Positions 42,696-51,205 of a stretch of DNA of 64,000 bases are shown here, piece after piece (the stretch's first letter is position 1; each line of letters begins with the position of its first letter). This DNA is from Leucobacter soli (GTDB lineage Bacteria > Actinomycetota > Actinomycetes > Actinomycetales > Microbacteriaceae), in NCBI RefSeq assembly GCF_910593785.1, contig NZ_CAJVAP010000008.1:30860-94859 (forward strand), written 5' to 3'. The translations under genes were made by a program, and so were the position numbers. The notes below the pieces were generated by a model. That model had not been told where the DNA came from, ran no database searches, and saw nothing but the letters and a program-made list of their open reading frames with translations.

Positions 42696-43156
42696 CGCGG
42701 GGCGCGGGGCCCGGCACGTTCGAGCTGCTGGCGCGGCTGCCGGCGCAGATCCTCGCGCTCGTGCGGGCCGAGTACGAGAATGCCAAGCGCGAGATCACCG
42801 CGAAGGTGAAGCGCGCCGGCATCGGGCTGCTCGCGATCATCGTCGCGCTCTTCTTCCTCTTCTTCGCGATCTCGGCGTTCGTGGCCGCGGCGATCGCCGG
42901 ACTCGCGGTCGTGTGGCCGGTCTGGCTCTCTGCGCTCGTCGTGGGCTTCGGCCTCATCCTCCTCGCCGCAGCGGCCATCCTGGCCGGTGTCGCACTGATC
43001 AAGCGCGGCGTGCCGGTTCCCGAGCAGACGATCGACCGCATCGAGGAGGATCTCAACGCCTTCGCCGACGTGCGATTCAACCAGTCGGCGCACGCGCCGC
43101 GCGAATCCCCGAGCGGCCGTATGCCGCAGGCGGGGGAGAAGGGGAACTGGCGATGA
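42692..43156 (+). CDS. Phage-holin-like (actinobacterial holin-X/DUF1469) membrane protein
   Basis: 154 residues with a leading amphipathic segment (LLARLPAQILALVRAEYENAKREI) and two long hydrophobic stretches at about 44-72 and 77-104. This matches the actinobacterial holin-X superfamily (Act_holin_X). Despite the name these are chromosomal envelope proteins and are not evidence for a prophage. The start overlaps the YtxH stop (ATGA), and its end overlaps the DUF3618 gene (ATGA). The three small proteins together commonly occur in actinobacteria; the role is unknown. Confidence 0.85.
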   Translation: MTRGAGPGTFELLARLPAQILALVRAEYENAKREITAKVKRAGIGLLAIIVALFFLFFAISAFVAAAIAGLAVVWPVWLSALVVGFGLILLAAAAILAGVALIKRGVPVPEQTIDRIEEDLNAFADVRFNQSAHAPRESPSGRMPQAGEKGNWR

Positions 43157-43413
43157 GCGGTACGCGGATCGACGGCGGCGTGGCGGATGCGCAGCGCGCC
43201 CGCGCGGAACTCTACGACACGCTGAGCCAGCTGCGCGGACGTCTCGACTACGCGCAGCGGATCGATGACACGGTGGAGCGCACGAAGCACCGAATCGCGG
43301 CGGAGCGCGAGGAGAACCCGGTCGGCTTCGCCGTCGGGGTCGTCGCGGCGGCTGCCGTGGTGGGCGTCGTGGCGTGGGGTGCGGCTCGGCTGATCGCGCG
43401 GGCCTTCCGCTGA
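43153..43413 (+). CDS. DUF3618 family small membrane protein
   Basis: 86 residues, starting at 43153 within an ATGA overlap. It has an N-terminal coiled-coil-like part (QRARAELYDTLSQLRGRLDY, about residues 13-32), which is the DUF3618 signature, and one C-terminal membrane segment (VGFAVGVVAAAAVVGVVAWGA). This is the third gene of the YtxH-holin-X-DUF3618 set. No enzymatic function is expected; it may scaffold the envelope proteins. Confidence 0.85.
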   Translation: MSGTRIDGGVADAQRARAELYDTLSQLRGRLDYAQRIDDTVERTKHRIAAEREENPVGFAVGVVAAAAVVGVVAWGAARLIARAFR

Positions 43414-43481
43414 CTCGGCTCAGGTCACGTTTCGATTGCGTTCGCCGGTCCTGGCGCCCGTTCGAGGCTCCGGGTTTTGCT

Positions 43482-43510
43482 TTGTCGGTCAGACGGGGTA
43501 AGAATAGGGA
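43482..43510 (+). promoter_or_regulatory. Promoter of the HemD-like gene
   Basis: -35 TTGTCG (43482-43487) and -10 TAGGGA (43505-43510) are 17 bp apart; an overlapping alternative is TTGCTT with TAAGAA. They precede a structured leader and the gene at 43609, and lie in the 195-bp gap after the DUF3618 gene. Confidence 0.45.
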
Positions 43511-43515
43511 CTCGT

Positions 43516-43581
43516 AAGCGGAAACGCTTCCGAAGGCCAGACCTGAGTCACGGGTGACCCGAGTCCAAGGTGTGGCCTTCG
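43516..43581 (+). ncRNA. Structured 5' leader (candidate cis-regulatory RNA)
   Basis: Right after the promoter is a hairpin AAGCG-GAAA-CGCTT (43516-43529) with a GNRA tetraloop. It is followed by a long stem: CGAAGGCCA (43531-43539) with TGGCCTTCG (43573-43581), continued by ACCT (43541-43544) with AGGT (43568-43571), and an inner CGGG-TGA-CCCG (43551-43561). In total about 13 pairs with one mismatch plus a cap. It ends 28 bases before the start codon. No known class is recognised. Confidence 0.5.
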
Positions 43582-43608
43582 CCGTGTCCACCGAGGTAAG
43601 TGGGGTCC

Positions 43609-44394
43609 ATGACGGCTGATGCGAAGCCTCTCAGCGGCCTGCGCGTGCTCGTCCCGCGCGGCGGCACCTGGGGGGATCTCGTCGCCACCGCGCTGCGGGA
43701 GCAGGGTGCGAACACGGTCATCGCGCCGCTGGTGGACTTCGCGCACACCAGCGAGGAGGACCGTCTCGTCGAGGCGCTGAAGCGGCTCGAAGCCGGCTAC
43801 TACGACTGGATCACAGCGACCAGTGCGACCGTGGCCGATGTGCTCGCCCACCACAACGCCGTGATCCCGCCGGACACGAAGCTCGCCGCGGTCGGCGAGG
43901 CGACGATCCAGGCCTTCGCGAGTGCCGGGTACCAGGTCAGCCGCACACCCACCGAGGAGAACCACACCACGGCGGGCCTGCTCGAGGTGTGGCCCGAGAT
44001 CGACGAGGGCAAGGTGCTCCGAGTGCTGACCCTGCGGAGCGACGTCGCCCGCCCGGTGCTCACCTCGGGCCTGATCGATCGCGGCCATGATGTCACCCAG
44101 GTCGTCGCATTCCGCACCATCGGGGTGCCCGTCTCGGCGCACACCCGCGAGGACGTGGAATCGGGCAGGATCAACGCGCTCCTGGTGGCGTCGCCGCGCA
44201 TCGGACGCGAGGTGGCCACGCAGTTCCCGCACCTGCCCGCCGACACCATCGTCGCGTGCGTCGGACCGCACACCCATGAGGAGGCGGTCGCGGCCGGCCT
44301 CCGGCATCATCCGGACCACGGCAACAGCGTCGCCAAGCGCGCCCTCATCCGCACCGTCGAGTCGGCGATCGACCAGAGCGACATGCTCGACTAG
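43609..44394 (+). CDS. hemD: Uroporphyrinogen-III synthase-like protein
   Basis: 261-residue HemD-fold protein with two Rossmann-like halves. LSGLRVLVPRGGTWGDLV opens the first; DWITATSATVADVLA, KLAAVGEATIQAFASAGYQV (the conserved core), VLTLRSDVARPVL and ALLVASPRIGREVA follow, and the end TIVACVGPHTHEEAVAAGL matches the second. HemD closes hydroxymethylbilane to uroporphyrinogen III. No other heme gene is near, although a HemY-like gene lies 1.5 kb upstream. Starts are ambiguous: ATG 43609 (used here) or GTG 43600, both near GAGG. A structured leader (43516-43581) suggests post-transcriptional control. Confidence 0.85.
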   Translation: MTADAKPLSGLRVLVPRGGTWGDLVATALREQGANTVIAPLVDFAHTSEEDRLVEALKRLEAGYYDWITATSATVADVLAHHNAVIPPDTKLAAVGEATIQAFASAGYQVSRTPTEENHTTAGLLEVWPEIDEGKVLRVLTLRSDVARPVLTSGLIDRGHDVTQVVAFRTIGVPVSAHTREDVESGRINALLVASPRIGREVATQFPHLPADTIVACVGPHTHEEAVAAGLRHHPDHGNSVAKRALIRTVESAIDQSDMLD

Positions 44395-44497
44395 TGCCCT
44401 GCGGTCGGCGCCCGGATTCCGCTCCGCCGGGTAACGATTCGATGCCGTACAGGCGCGTATGCCGCACTCCGCGCCGTCGAGGGGCAGACTAGAGGGC

Positions 44498-44917
44498 ATG
44501 GCGCGTGTCGAGGTGTATCCGGATCGAGTGGTGATCCGGCTGACCGCTTCCGAGAAGGCGATCGCGATGCGTCGTCGGGACATCGTCCTCGATCGCGACG
44601 CGATCGTCTCAGCAGTGATCACCGAGGATCCCTGGGTGTGGTTGCGCGGTGTGCGCTCCCCCGGCGCCCATCTGCCCGGGCGGTTGGCGCTCGGTACCTG
44701 GCGCGCGCTCTCCGGCCGCGACTTCGTCGTCGCGCGCAGCGGCCGCCCCGCAGTGGTGATCGACCTGGATGTGCCCGAGGGCGCCGAGGAGGATCGCGGC
44801 TGGGTCGGTGAATTCGACCCCTTCGCCCGTGTGATCATCTCGACGGCGCACGCCGGGGATCTGGTCGCGGCCCTGCGGCTCGACGGCAAGGACACGGTGT
44901 TCGACACCGCCGACTGA
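44498..44917 (+). CDS. PH-domain-like hypothetical protein
   Basis: 139 residues, with a beta-rich pattern (VEVYPDRVVIRLTASEKAIAM, IVSAVITEDPWVW, DFVVARSGRPAVVIDL, FARVIISTAHAGDLVAALR) like the small bacterial PH-like domains seen in actinobacteria. No signal or membrane segment. The ATG at 44498 gives a natural N-terminus; an upstream in-frame ATG at 44459 would add 13 unlikely residues. The SD is weak (AGAGGG too close). Function is unknown. It lies between hemD and a DadA-like gene on the same strand. Confidence 0.7.
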   Translation: MARVEVYPDRVVIRLTASEKAIAMRRRDIVLDRDAIVSAVITEDPWVWLRGVRSPGAHLPGRLALGTWRALSGRDFVVARSGRPAVVIDLDVPEGAEEDRGWVGEFDPFARVIISTAHAGDLVAALRLDGKDTVFDTAD

Positions 44918-44988
44918 GGCGGGTACCGTCGGAGCCGTAACGGCACGGAAGCGCCACGCGGCCCGAGCCCGAAGGAGTGCGATCGGAC

Positions 44989-46308
44989 ATGTCGGTATCG
45001 AGCGGTTCGGCGCGTCCTTCGACCGGCGCGCGGGCGCAGCTGCCCGACGTGGTGGTCGTGGGCGCGGGGCTGATCGGACTCTGCACGGCCTTCGAGCTGG
45101 TGCGCGCCGGCATGGGCGTGACGATCGTCGACCGCAGCGCCGCCGGCTCCGGCGCCTCCCGCGGCAACGCCGGTGAGATCACGCCGCTCGGGGTTCTGCC
45201 GCTCGCCGGGCCCGGAATGATCGGCGAGATGCTGCGCGGAGTCGTCTCCCGGCGCGGGCCGCTCTCGATCGACCCCCGATCCATCCCCGCACTCGTGCCC
45301 TTCGGCGCGGGCTTCCTCCGCGCCTGCCTGCGCTCCGGCGTCGTACGCGGAACCGATGCGCTGACTCAGCTCGCGCACGGCGTCCTCTCGTCCTACGACG
45401 AGCTCGAGGCGGCGGGCGTCGAGCTCGAGGGCGGTGGCCGCGGGTTCCTCTTCACGGACGCCGATCCTCGTCGCCTGGTCGCGGCCCGCGAGCAGGCGGC
45501 CCGCCGCGCGGAACTGCTGGGGCTCGAGGCTCCGGGTCCGGTGCTGCGGGGCGGCGCGCTGCACGAGCACGAGCCGGCGCTGCGCGACTCCGTCCCCTGC
45601 GGCTACGTCGCCCCGTCAGAGCGATACGTCGATCCCGGGCGGTTCGTCGACGGCCTCATCGGCCGGCTGCGGCGATCCGGCGCCACCTTCGTCGAGCACG
45701 CCGAGGTCACCGGGCTGTCGACCGTCGGCGCGAGTGCGGGAACCGGCGGTCTTGTGCGGGCGGACCTGGCCGGGCGCGACCCCATCTTCGCGCCGCGGGT
45801 CGTGGTCGCCGCCGGCGCATGGAGTTCGGAGCTGATGCGCCGCAGCGGCGTGCGGCTGCCCATCGCCCCCGGCAAGGGGTACAGCTTCACGGTGCCGACG
45901 GACGCCATGCCGCGCGGCCTCGTGCACTCGGCCAGCGACCGGGTGGTCGCGATCCCCCTCTCGGACCGGCTGCGCATCGTCGGCGTCATGGAGTTCGATC
46001 GGAGCTACGACGCGCTCCATCCCGACCGCCTCGACCTCGTCGCCGTGCGAGCCGGCGGCTACCTCAGGGGCCTCGATCTCTCGGCGCGCACGGAGGAGTG
46101 GGTCGGCCCCCGCCCGATGACGCCGAGCGGACTGCCGATCATCGGCGAGGCGCCCGGCCTCCCGGGGGTCGTCGTCGCTGCCGGGCACAACATGCACGGT
46201 CTCTCGCTCGGTCCGGTCACGGCATCGATCGTGGCGCAGCTGATCCGGGGCGAGGATCCGACGATCGCCGGTGCCCGGATCGACATGCGCCCGTTCGCGG
46301 TGCCCTGA
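44989..46308 (+). CDS. FAD-dependent D-amino-acid dehydrogenase-like oxidoreductase (DadA family)
   Basis: 439-residue flavoprotein of the DAO/DadA type. The FAD-binding motif VVVGAGLIGLCTAFELVRAG lies at about 21-40, with SGASRGNAGEITP (the DadA GNAG motif) at about 52-64. WVGPRPMTPSGLPIIGEAPG and the ending AGHNMHGLSLGPVTA are typical of DadA. Such enzymes oxidise D-amino or N-substituted amino acids to oxo acids and pass electrons to quinone. The ATG at 44989 has AAGGAG 12 bases upstream; GTG at 44977 is too close to that SD. It is the last gene of the plus-strand run. Confidence 0.9.
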   Translation: MSVSSGSARPSTGARAQLPDVVVVGAGLIGLCTAFELVRAGMGVTIVDRSAAGSGASRGNAGEITPLGVLPLAGPGMIGEMLRGVVSRRGPLSIDPRSIPALVPFGAGFLRACLRSGVVRGTDALTQLAHGVLSSYDELEAAGVELEGGGRGFLFTDADPRRLVAAREQAARRAELLGLEAPGPVLRGGALHEHEPALRDSVPCGYVAPSERYVDPGRFVDGLIGRLRRSGATFVEHAEVTGLSTVGASAGTGGLVRADLAGRDPIFAPRVVVAAGAWSSELMRRSGVRLPIAPGKGYSFTVPTDAMPRGLVHSASDRVVAIPLSDRLRIVGVMEFDRSYDALHPDRLDLVAVRAGGYLRGLDLSARTEEWVGPRPMTPSGLPIIGEAPGLPGVVVAAGHNMHGLSLGPVTASIVAQLIRGEDPTIAGARIDMRPFAVP

Positions 46309-46414
46309 CGGGCCGGCGGAGGCGCGTTCGGACCTCCCGAGTCCGGCCCGGCCGGCACTGAATCCGGCTCCGGCCCCGGCCCGAGCTCCCGAGGCCTTCC
46401 GGTCGAACGGGGCG

Positions 46415-46990
46415 TCAGTCGTTGACGAGCACGATCTCCTCGAGCGGGCGCCGGCTGCGGGGTGCGAGCTCGCGCTCGCGCAGCGCGTCCGGCAGCTGAT
46501 CCGTATCGCCGAGCAGACCGATGGCGGCGACCGAGATCGGCTCCTGGCCCGCGCTCAGCTCGAAGGAGTCGCGGATCGCCTGCCGGTCGAAACCGCCCAT
46601 CTGGTGCACGTACAGCCCCTCCGAGCGCGCCTGCAGCGAGTAGCTGGCGACGGCCTGCCCGAGGTCGTACGCGGCCCAGGGCTGCTCATCGCCCTCGACG
46701 TCCAGCGTCTCGGCGACGTTGACGACGAGCGCCGTTGCGGTTCCGGCCCAGGCCTGGTTGAAGCCCATGAGGGCGGCCTCGATCTTGGCGAAGCTCTCGC
46801 TGCCGCGTCGCGCGATGATGAAGCGCCACGGCTGCGTGTTGCTCGCGCTGGCCGACCAGCGCGCGGCCTCGAAGACGCCGCGCAGAGCGCCCTCTGGCAG
46901 GGAGTGATCCGCGTCGAAGGCGCGGGGGCTCCAGCGGGTCGCGATCGAGTCGAGTACGGGTGCGCTGGTGGTCGCGGTACGGGGGGTCAT
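46415..46990 (-). CDS. Nitroreductase-family FMN oxidoreductase
   Basis: 191-residue protein of the NfsB-like/nitroreductase fold. TRWSPRAFDADHSLPEGAL and AARWSASASNTQPWRF (about 43-58) form the FMN-binding N-terminus; YDLGQAVASYSLQARSEGLYVHQMGGF and ISVAAIGLLGD follow. Members reduce nitro compounds, quinones or enones using NAD(P)H. GAAGAGGA precedes the ATG. It lies 157 bp downstream of the AEC transporter gene on the same strand and converges with the DadA-like gene. Confidence 0.9.
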   Translation of the reverse strand: MTPRTATTSAPVLDSIATRWSPRAFDADHSLPEGALRGVFEAARWSASASNTQPWRFIIARRGSESFAKIEAALMGFNQAWAGTATALVVNVAETLDVEGDEQPWAAYDLGQAVASYSLQARSEGLYVHQMGGFDRQAIRDSFELSAGQEPISVAAIGLLGDTDQLPDALRERELAPRSRRPLEEIVLVND

Positions 46991-47147
46991 CGGTCCTCTT
47001 CGGTCGTGGGGGGTTCGTACGGGTGTGCGGATGCACGGCGACGGCGCGGTGCCCGAGGGCTGCCGCGCCGTGTCTGGAGAAGTGCAACAACGGGAGCACG
47101 CGCGTTATTCCCACGGTCGGGAGCGCGCGCCGCGTTCCGGCGAACGC

Positions 47148-48071
47148 TCAGGGTACGCTGAGCAGCCAGGCGATGAGCGCGATCATCGGCAACGAGGCGA
47201 AGGTCGTGATGAAGACGGTGTCGCGCACCTGCGTCTCCGCGCGCCGGTAGGTGGCCGCGTAGTTGTAGACGTTCTGCGCCGTCGGCAGTGCCGCGATGGT
47301 CGTCGCCACGAAGGTCTCGTGGGGGTTCATGCCGACCGCGAGGCAGATGGCCCAAGTGAGCGGCGGCATCACGAGCACCTTGATGGTCGAGGCGACGAGC
47401 ACGGCCTTCCGCCCGGATCCGGGTTGCAGGGCGCGCTGGCCGCGCAGGGAGATGCCGAAGCTCAGCAGCACCATCGGCACGGCCGCGGTGCCGAGCATCT
47501 GGATCGGACTGAGCAGGATCACGGGCACGTGGAGCTGCAGCATCGCGCAGACGAAGCCGAGGACCGAGGCGAGGATGATCGGGTTCGAGGCGGCGCGGCC
47601 GAGTGCGACGGCCGCACCCTTCCGGTTGCCGCGGGTCGTCTCGAGGATCGCGAGGATGAGCGGTGTGTACACCACGACCTGCATGAGGATCAGCGGGGCG
47701 ACGTAGGCGGCGTCGCCGAGGATGTAGACGGCGACCGGCAGGCCCAGGTTGTTCGAATTGACGTAGCCCGAGCTGGTCGCGCCCAGGGTGGTCGCCGCGA
47801 GGTCCTGCCGGAACCAGAGTCGCGAGGCGGCGATGTAGAGCCCGGCGACCAGTACCGCGGCGACGGTCGTGACCAGGATCACGGGGGAGAGGATGACCTT
47901 CGGATCGCTGCGCTGGAGAACGTCGAACAGCAGCGCGGGGGTGGCGACGTAGAAGGCGACGTTGTTCAGGACGCGCCGCTGGTCGCCCTTCACGATGCCG
48001 GCGACGCCCGTGAGGTAACCGGCTCCGATGACGCCGAGGATCACCGCGAAGCCGTGCAGCACGCCGAGCAT
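47148..48071 (-). CDS. AEC-family transporter (auxin efflux carrier type)
   Basis: 307-residue polytopic membrane protein with about ten hydrophobic segments. SSGYVNSNNLGLPVAVYILGD (the central NNxGLP part), SPIQMLGTAAVPMVLLSFGISL and the C-terminal ALPTAQNVYNYAATY are the family blocks. AEC proteins export or take up carboxylates such as malate/malonate. The ATG at 48071 has GGAGGGAGA upstream and starts the first helix; an ATG eight codons earlier is not supported by an SD. Confidence 0.9.
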   Translation of the reverse strand: MLGVLHGFAVILGVIGAGYLTGVAGIVKGDQRRVLNNVAFYVATPALLFDVLQRSDPKVILSPVILVTTVAAVLVAGLYIAASRLWFRQDLAATTLGATSSGYVNSNNLGLPVAVYILGDAAYVAPLILMQVVVYTPLILAILETTRGNRKGAAVALGRAASNPIILASVLGFVCAMLQLHVPVILLSPIQMLGTAAVPMVLLSFGISLRGQRALQPGSGRKAVLVASTIKVLVMPPLTWAICLAVGMNPHETFVATTIAALPTAQNVYNYAATYRRAETQVRDTVFITTFASLPMIALIAWLLSVP

Positions 48072-48204
48072 CCGGTCTCCCTCCGACGACCCCACCGAGC
48101 CTACCGGTGCGCGACGGCGCGAGCCGCGGGCGACCGCACCCGATCCGGGGTCCCCGGTTGGTCCGGCGCCCTCCGCGTCGGCATGTCTCCCGAGGCGGCT
48201 CGGA

Positions 48205-49122
48205 TCACGCCGCGCGGCGCAGGGCGATCCCCGCTTCTTCCGCGATGATGGCCGAGAGCCGGTCGAGCACCGGCGAGTCGAGGTTCCAGCGCTGCCAGTA
48301 GAGCGGCATCTCGATCACGGCACGCGCGTCCGGAGCGCCGTCCGCGCTCGCGCCGAGCCCGACGAGACGACCCGCCGCCAGAGCCTCGCGGCACTGCAGT
48401 TCCGGCAGCATGCCCCAACCGAGGCCGAGCTCGATCGCGAGTGCGAACTCGGCCGATGAGGGCACGTAGTGCCGGGGCGGCTCGATCCTGGCGCGGGTGA
48501 TGCGACGCAGGTAGCGCTGCTGGAACAGATCCTGGCGATCGAACTCGATCATGGGCGCCAGCTGCAGGCTCTCGGCGCCGACCCCGTCGGGGAAATGCGC
48601 GTCGGCGAAGCCGGGCGCCGCGACGGCGTAGTAGCGGTCGATGCCGAGGCGGGTGCTCGTGCAGCCGGGGACCGGCGCCTTCGTCGCCGTGACGGCCGCC
48701 ATCGCCTCGCCTCGCCGCAGCTGCTCCGTGCTCATCGTCTCATCGGCGCGGATCACCTCGAAGCGGGCGTCGGTCTCGCGGGCGGCGCGCACGAGCGCGG
48801 GCACGAACCAGGTGGCGAGCGTGTCGGCGTTCACGACGATCGGCATCACGGCGCCGCCGGCCGGGCCGCCGCCGAGTTCGCGCGCGGCGTCATCGAGGAG
48901 GCGATCGTACTGGCGGGCGAGGCGGAGGATCGTCGTGCCGGCCGTCGTCACCTCGACGGGGCGGCTGCGCTGCACGAGCACCGATCCGACGCGCTGCTCC
49001 ATCGCCTTGATGCGCTGGCTGACCGCCGACGGCGTGATGTGCAGGCGGCGCGCGGCGCCTTCGAAGCTGCCCTCGTCGATGATGGCGGCGAAGGTCGAGA
49101 GGTGCTCGAGCGGGAGTTCCAC
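48205..49122 (-). CDS. lysG: LysR-family regulator, LysG/ArgP type
   Basis: 305-residue LysR regulator. The HTH (about residues 5-62) has LEHLSTFAAIIDEGSFEGAARRLHITPSAVSQRIKAME, followed by the co-inducer-binding domain with PIVVNADTLATWFVPAL and GLGWGMLPELQC. It belongs to the ArgP/LysG group that senses basic amino acids and activates lysE/argO. The GTG at 49122 has AAGGAG 6 bases ahead; an upstream ATG at 49182 gives an atypically long tail. It is divergent from lysE, the standard arrangement. Confidence 0.92.
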   Translation of the reverse strand: MELPLEHLSTFAAIIDEGSFEGAARRLHITPSAVSQRIKAMEQRVGSVLVQRSRPVEVTTAGTTILRLARQYDRLLDDAARELGGGPAGGAVMPIVVNADTLATWFVPALVRAARETDARFEVIRADETMSTEQLRRGEAMAAVTATKAPVPGCTSTRLGIDRYYAVAAPGFADAHFPDGVGAESLQLAPMIEFDRQDLFQQRYLRRITRARIEPPRHYVPSSAEFALAIELGLGWGMLPELQCREALAAGRLVGLGASADGAPDARAVIEMPLYWQRWNLDSPVLDRLSAIIAEEAGIALRRAA

Positions 49123-49203
49123 GGGTACTCCTTCGTGGTGCGGGACGAGCGCTTGCTCGCACTTCTCGGAATGATGAAGCAATGCTTATGTTAATTCAGA
49201 ATA

Positions 49204-49218
49204 TTCAGGGATCCTGAA
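49204..49218. promoter_or_regulatory. Palindrome in the lysG-lysE intergenic region
   Basis: TTCAGGGATCCTGAA has 6-bp perfect arms (TTCAGG/CCTGAA). A related half TTCAG precedes at 49196-49200. The site lies 39 bp upstream of lysE and is the probable LysG binding site, by analogy with the lysG-lysE arrangement. Confidence 0.55.
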
Positions 49219-49256
49219 GTAGCAGACGAGCGTCGTCCCCGCGTAGCGTCGAGTCC

Positions 49257-49874
49257 ATGCTCGCTCCCGCACTCATCGGCTTCGCCTCCGGTCTCTCGCT
49301 GATCGTCGCGATCGGCGCGCAGAACGCCTTCGTCCTCCAGCAGGGCATTCGCCGGCAGCACGTGCTGCCCGTGGTCCTGATCTGCGGGCTCACCGATGCG
49401 CTGCTCGAGCTCCTCGGCATCGCCGGGATCGGCTTCGTCGTCGAGCGCGCCCCAGTGCTGCTGGAGGTCATCCGCTGGGGCGGCATCGCGTTCCTGCTCT
49501 GGTACGCGTGGAGCGCCGCCCGGCGCGCGATGCGCACGGAATCGCTGGTCACCGAGAACGGCGGCGCCGGATCGCTGCGCCGGACGATCTTGGCCTGCCT
49601 CGCCATCACCTACCTCAACCCGCACGTCTATCTCGACACGATGGTGCTCATGGGATCGATCGGCAACGCGCAGGGCGCGGACCCCGCCAGATGGTGGTTC
49701 TGGCTCGGCGGCGCCATCGCGAGCGTCGCGTGGTTCACCGCCCTCGGCTACGGCGCCCGGCTGCTCACGCGCTTCTTCGCGAAGCCGCGGGCGTGGCAGA
49801 TCCTCGACTGGATCATCGCCGCGACCATGCTGGTGATCGCGGCCCGCCTGATACTGGACGCCGTCTCCGGCTGA
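49257..49874 (+). CDS. lysE: LysE/ArgO-family basic amino acid exporter
   Basis: 205-residue membrane exporter with about five to six hydrophobic segments. The N-terminal GLSLIVAIGAQNAFVLQQGI motif and the ITYLNPHVYLDTMVLMGSIG block are signatures of LysE/ArgO, which export lysine and/or arginine. Length matches the family. No clear SD precedes the ATG; TAGCGT ends 7 bases upstream, so a leaderless mRNA is possible. It is divergent from lysG, which should activate it when lysine or arginine rises. It converges with the aldolase gene. Confidence 0.93.
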   Translation: MLAPALIGFASGLSLIVAIGAQNAFVLQQGIRRQHVLPVVLICGLTDALLELLGIAGIGFVVERAPVLLEVIRWGGIAFLLWYAWSAARRAMRTESLVTENGGAGSLRRTILACLAITYLNPHVYLDTMVLMGSIGNAQGADPARWWFWLGGAIASVAWFTALGYGARLLTRFFAKPRAWQILDWIIAATMLVIAARLILDAVSG

Positions 49875-49983
49875 ACCCGGGCGCACGGGCTCCCGGTCGG
49901 TCCGGGAAGCGGTGCACGGACCCGGCGCCCGTCAGGTGTTCGGGCCGGTCTTGCGGGCCGGTGCCGCGGGTCGGTGATTCCGG

Positions 49984-51072
49984 TCAGAGGTGCGCGGCGA
50001 TGGCCGCTACGAGCTCGTCCACATCCTCGGGCCTCGTATCGAAGCTGCACATGAGGCGCACGAGTTCGGGATCGCCCGGCCAGTCGTAGAAGTGGAAGCG
50101 CTCGCGCGCACCGGCGGTCGCGGCGGCGGGGAGCCGCGCGAAGACCACGTTCGATTCGGTCGCGTAGGGCAGGCCGATCCGGCCTCCGCCCGCGCCGACG
50201 GCCAGCTGCTCGATTCCGCGCCGCAGTCGTGCCGCCATCGCGTTGGCGTGGGTCGCCGAGCGCTGCCAGAGCTCGCCCTCGTAGAGCGCGAGCAGCTGGG
50301 CCGAGACGAAGCGGGTCTTCGAGCCGAGCTGCATGTTCAGCTTCCGCAGATACTCGAGCCCCGGCGCGGCTGCCGGCCGTAGCACGACGACGGCCTCGGC
50401 GCCCAGCAGCCCGTTCTTGGTGCCGCCCAGGCTGAGCACGTCGACGCCGGCCTCGCTCGTGATCTCGGCGAGGGTGCAGCCGAGGTGCGCGGCCGCGTTG
50501 CCGAGGCGCGAGCCGTCCATGTGCAGCGCCATGCCGTGCGCGTGGGCCTGCTCCGCGAGCGCGCGCACCTCGTCGGGCGTGTAGCAGGTGCCGAACTCGG
50601 TGCTCTGCGAGATGGAGATCGCGAGCGGCTGCGCGCGGTGCTCGTCGCCCCAGCCCCACGCCTCGCGCGCGACGAGCTCGGGCGTGAGCTTGCCGTCCGC
50701 GGTGTCGAGCGGGAGCAGCTTGATCCCCGCCACCTTCTCGGGCGCACCGCCCTCGTCGACGTTGATGTGGGCCGACTTCGCGCAGATCACGGCGCCCCAG
50801 CGGGGCAGCGCGGCCTGCAGCGAGAGCACGTTCGCGCCGGTTCCGTTGAAGACCGGGTAGGCGACGGCGTCCCGCCCGAAGCGCTCGCGGACGACGGCGT
50901 CGAAGCGCGCGGTCCAGGGATCCGCCCCGTAGGCGGGGGCGTGGCCGACGTTCGCGGAGATCACCGCCTTGATGACCTCGGGGTGCGCGCCCGAGTAGTT
51001 GTCGGAGGCGAAGGTGCGGGGATGATCCACGGGGTCGGTGCTGACGGGGGATCCGGCTGCGTTCTCGTTCAC
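49984..51072 (-). CDS. ltaE: Low-specificity L-threonine aldolase
   Basis: 362-residue PLP enzyme of fold type I that cleaves L-threonine/allo-threonine to glycine and acetaldehyde. Visible: FASDNYSGAHPEV at the start, YPVFNGTGANVLSLQAA, HMDGSRLGNAAAHLG, and the Schiff-base Lys in LSLGGTKNGLLGAEAVV (about residue 214). The N-terminal 15 residues are extra. It starts at GTG 51072 without SD; the -10 TACAGT ends 6 bases before it, so a leaderless transcript is likely. Confidence 0.92.
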   Translation of the reverse strand: MNENAAGSPVSTDPVDHPRTFASDNYSGAHPEVIKAVISANVGHAPAYGADPWTARFDAVVRERFGRDAVAYPVFNGTGANVLSLQAALPRWGAVICAKSAHINVDEGGAPEKVAGIKLLPLDTADGKLTPELVAREAWGWGDEHRAQPLAISISQSTEFGTCYTPDEVRALAEQAHAHGMALHMDGSRLGNAAAHLGCTLAEITSEAGVDVLSLGGTKNGLLGAEAVVVLRPAAAPGLEYLRKLNMQLGSKTRFVSAQLLALYEGELWQRSATHANAMAARLRRGIEQLAVGAGGGRIGLPYATESNVVFARLPAAATAGARERFHFYDWPGDPELVRLMCSFDTRPEDVDELVAAIAAHL

Positions 51073-51205
51073 GAGCCCACTGTAGAGCGTCCGGCGACGG
51101 AACGTCCGCGTCGCGGGGCGCGGGTCGGATCCGGCAACGGCGCGACGCCCGCCGCGGTGACCGGCGGGCGCGCCCGCGGGGATCCCCGTGTAGCAAGATG
51201 GTGGG

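Noticed and set aside
42692..43156. Prophage remnant, suggested by the phage-holin-like protein
   Set aside because: Actinobacterial holin-X proteins are chromosomal and here sit in a YtxH/DUF3618 operon; no other phage gene is present.
43516..43529. AAGCGGAAACGCTT as a LacI-type operator
   Set aside because: It is followed by more RNA-like stems and has a GAAA tetraloop form, so an RNA hairpin after the start site is more likely; no LacI gene is near.
40666..44394. A heme biosynthesis cluster (HemY-like plus HemD-like)
   Set aside because: The HemY-like protein lacks a proper FAD motif and no hemA, hemB, hemC, hemE, hemH or hemQ is nearby.
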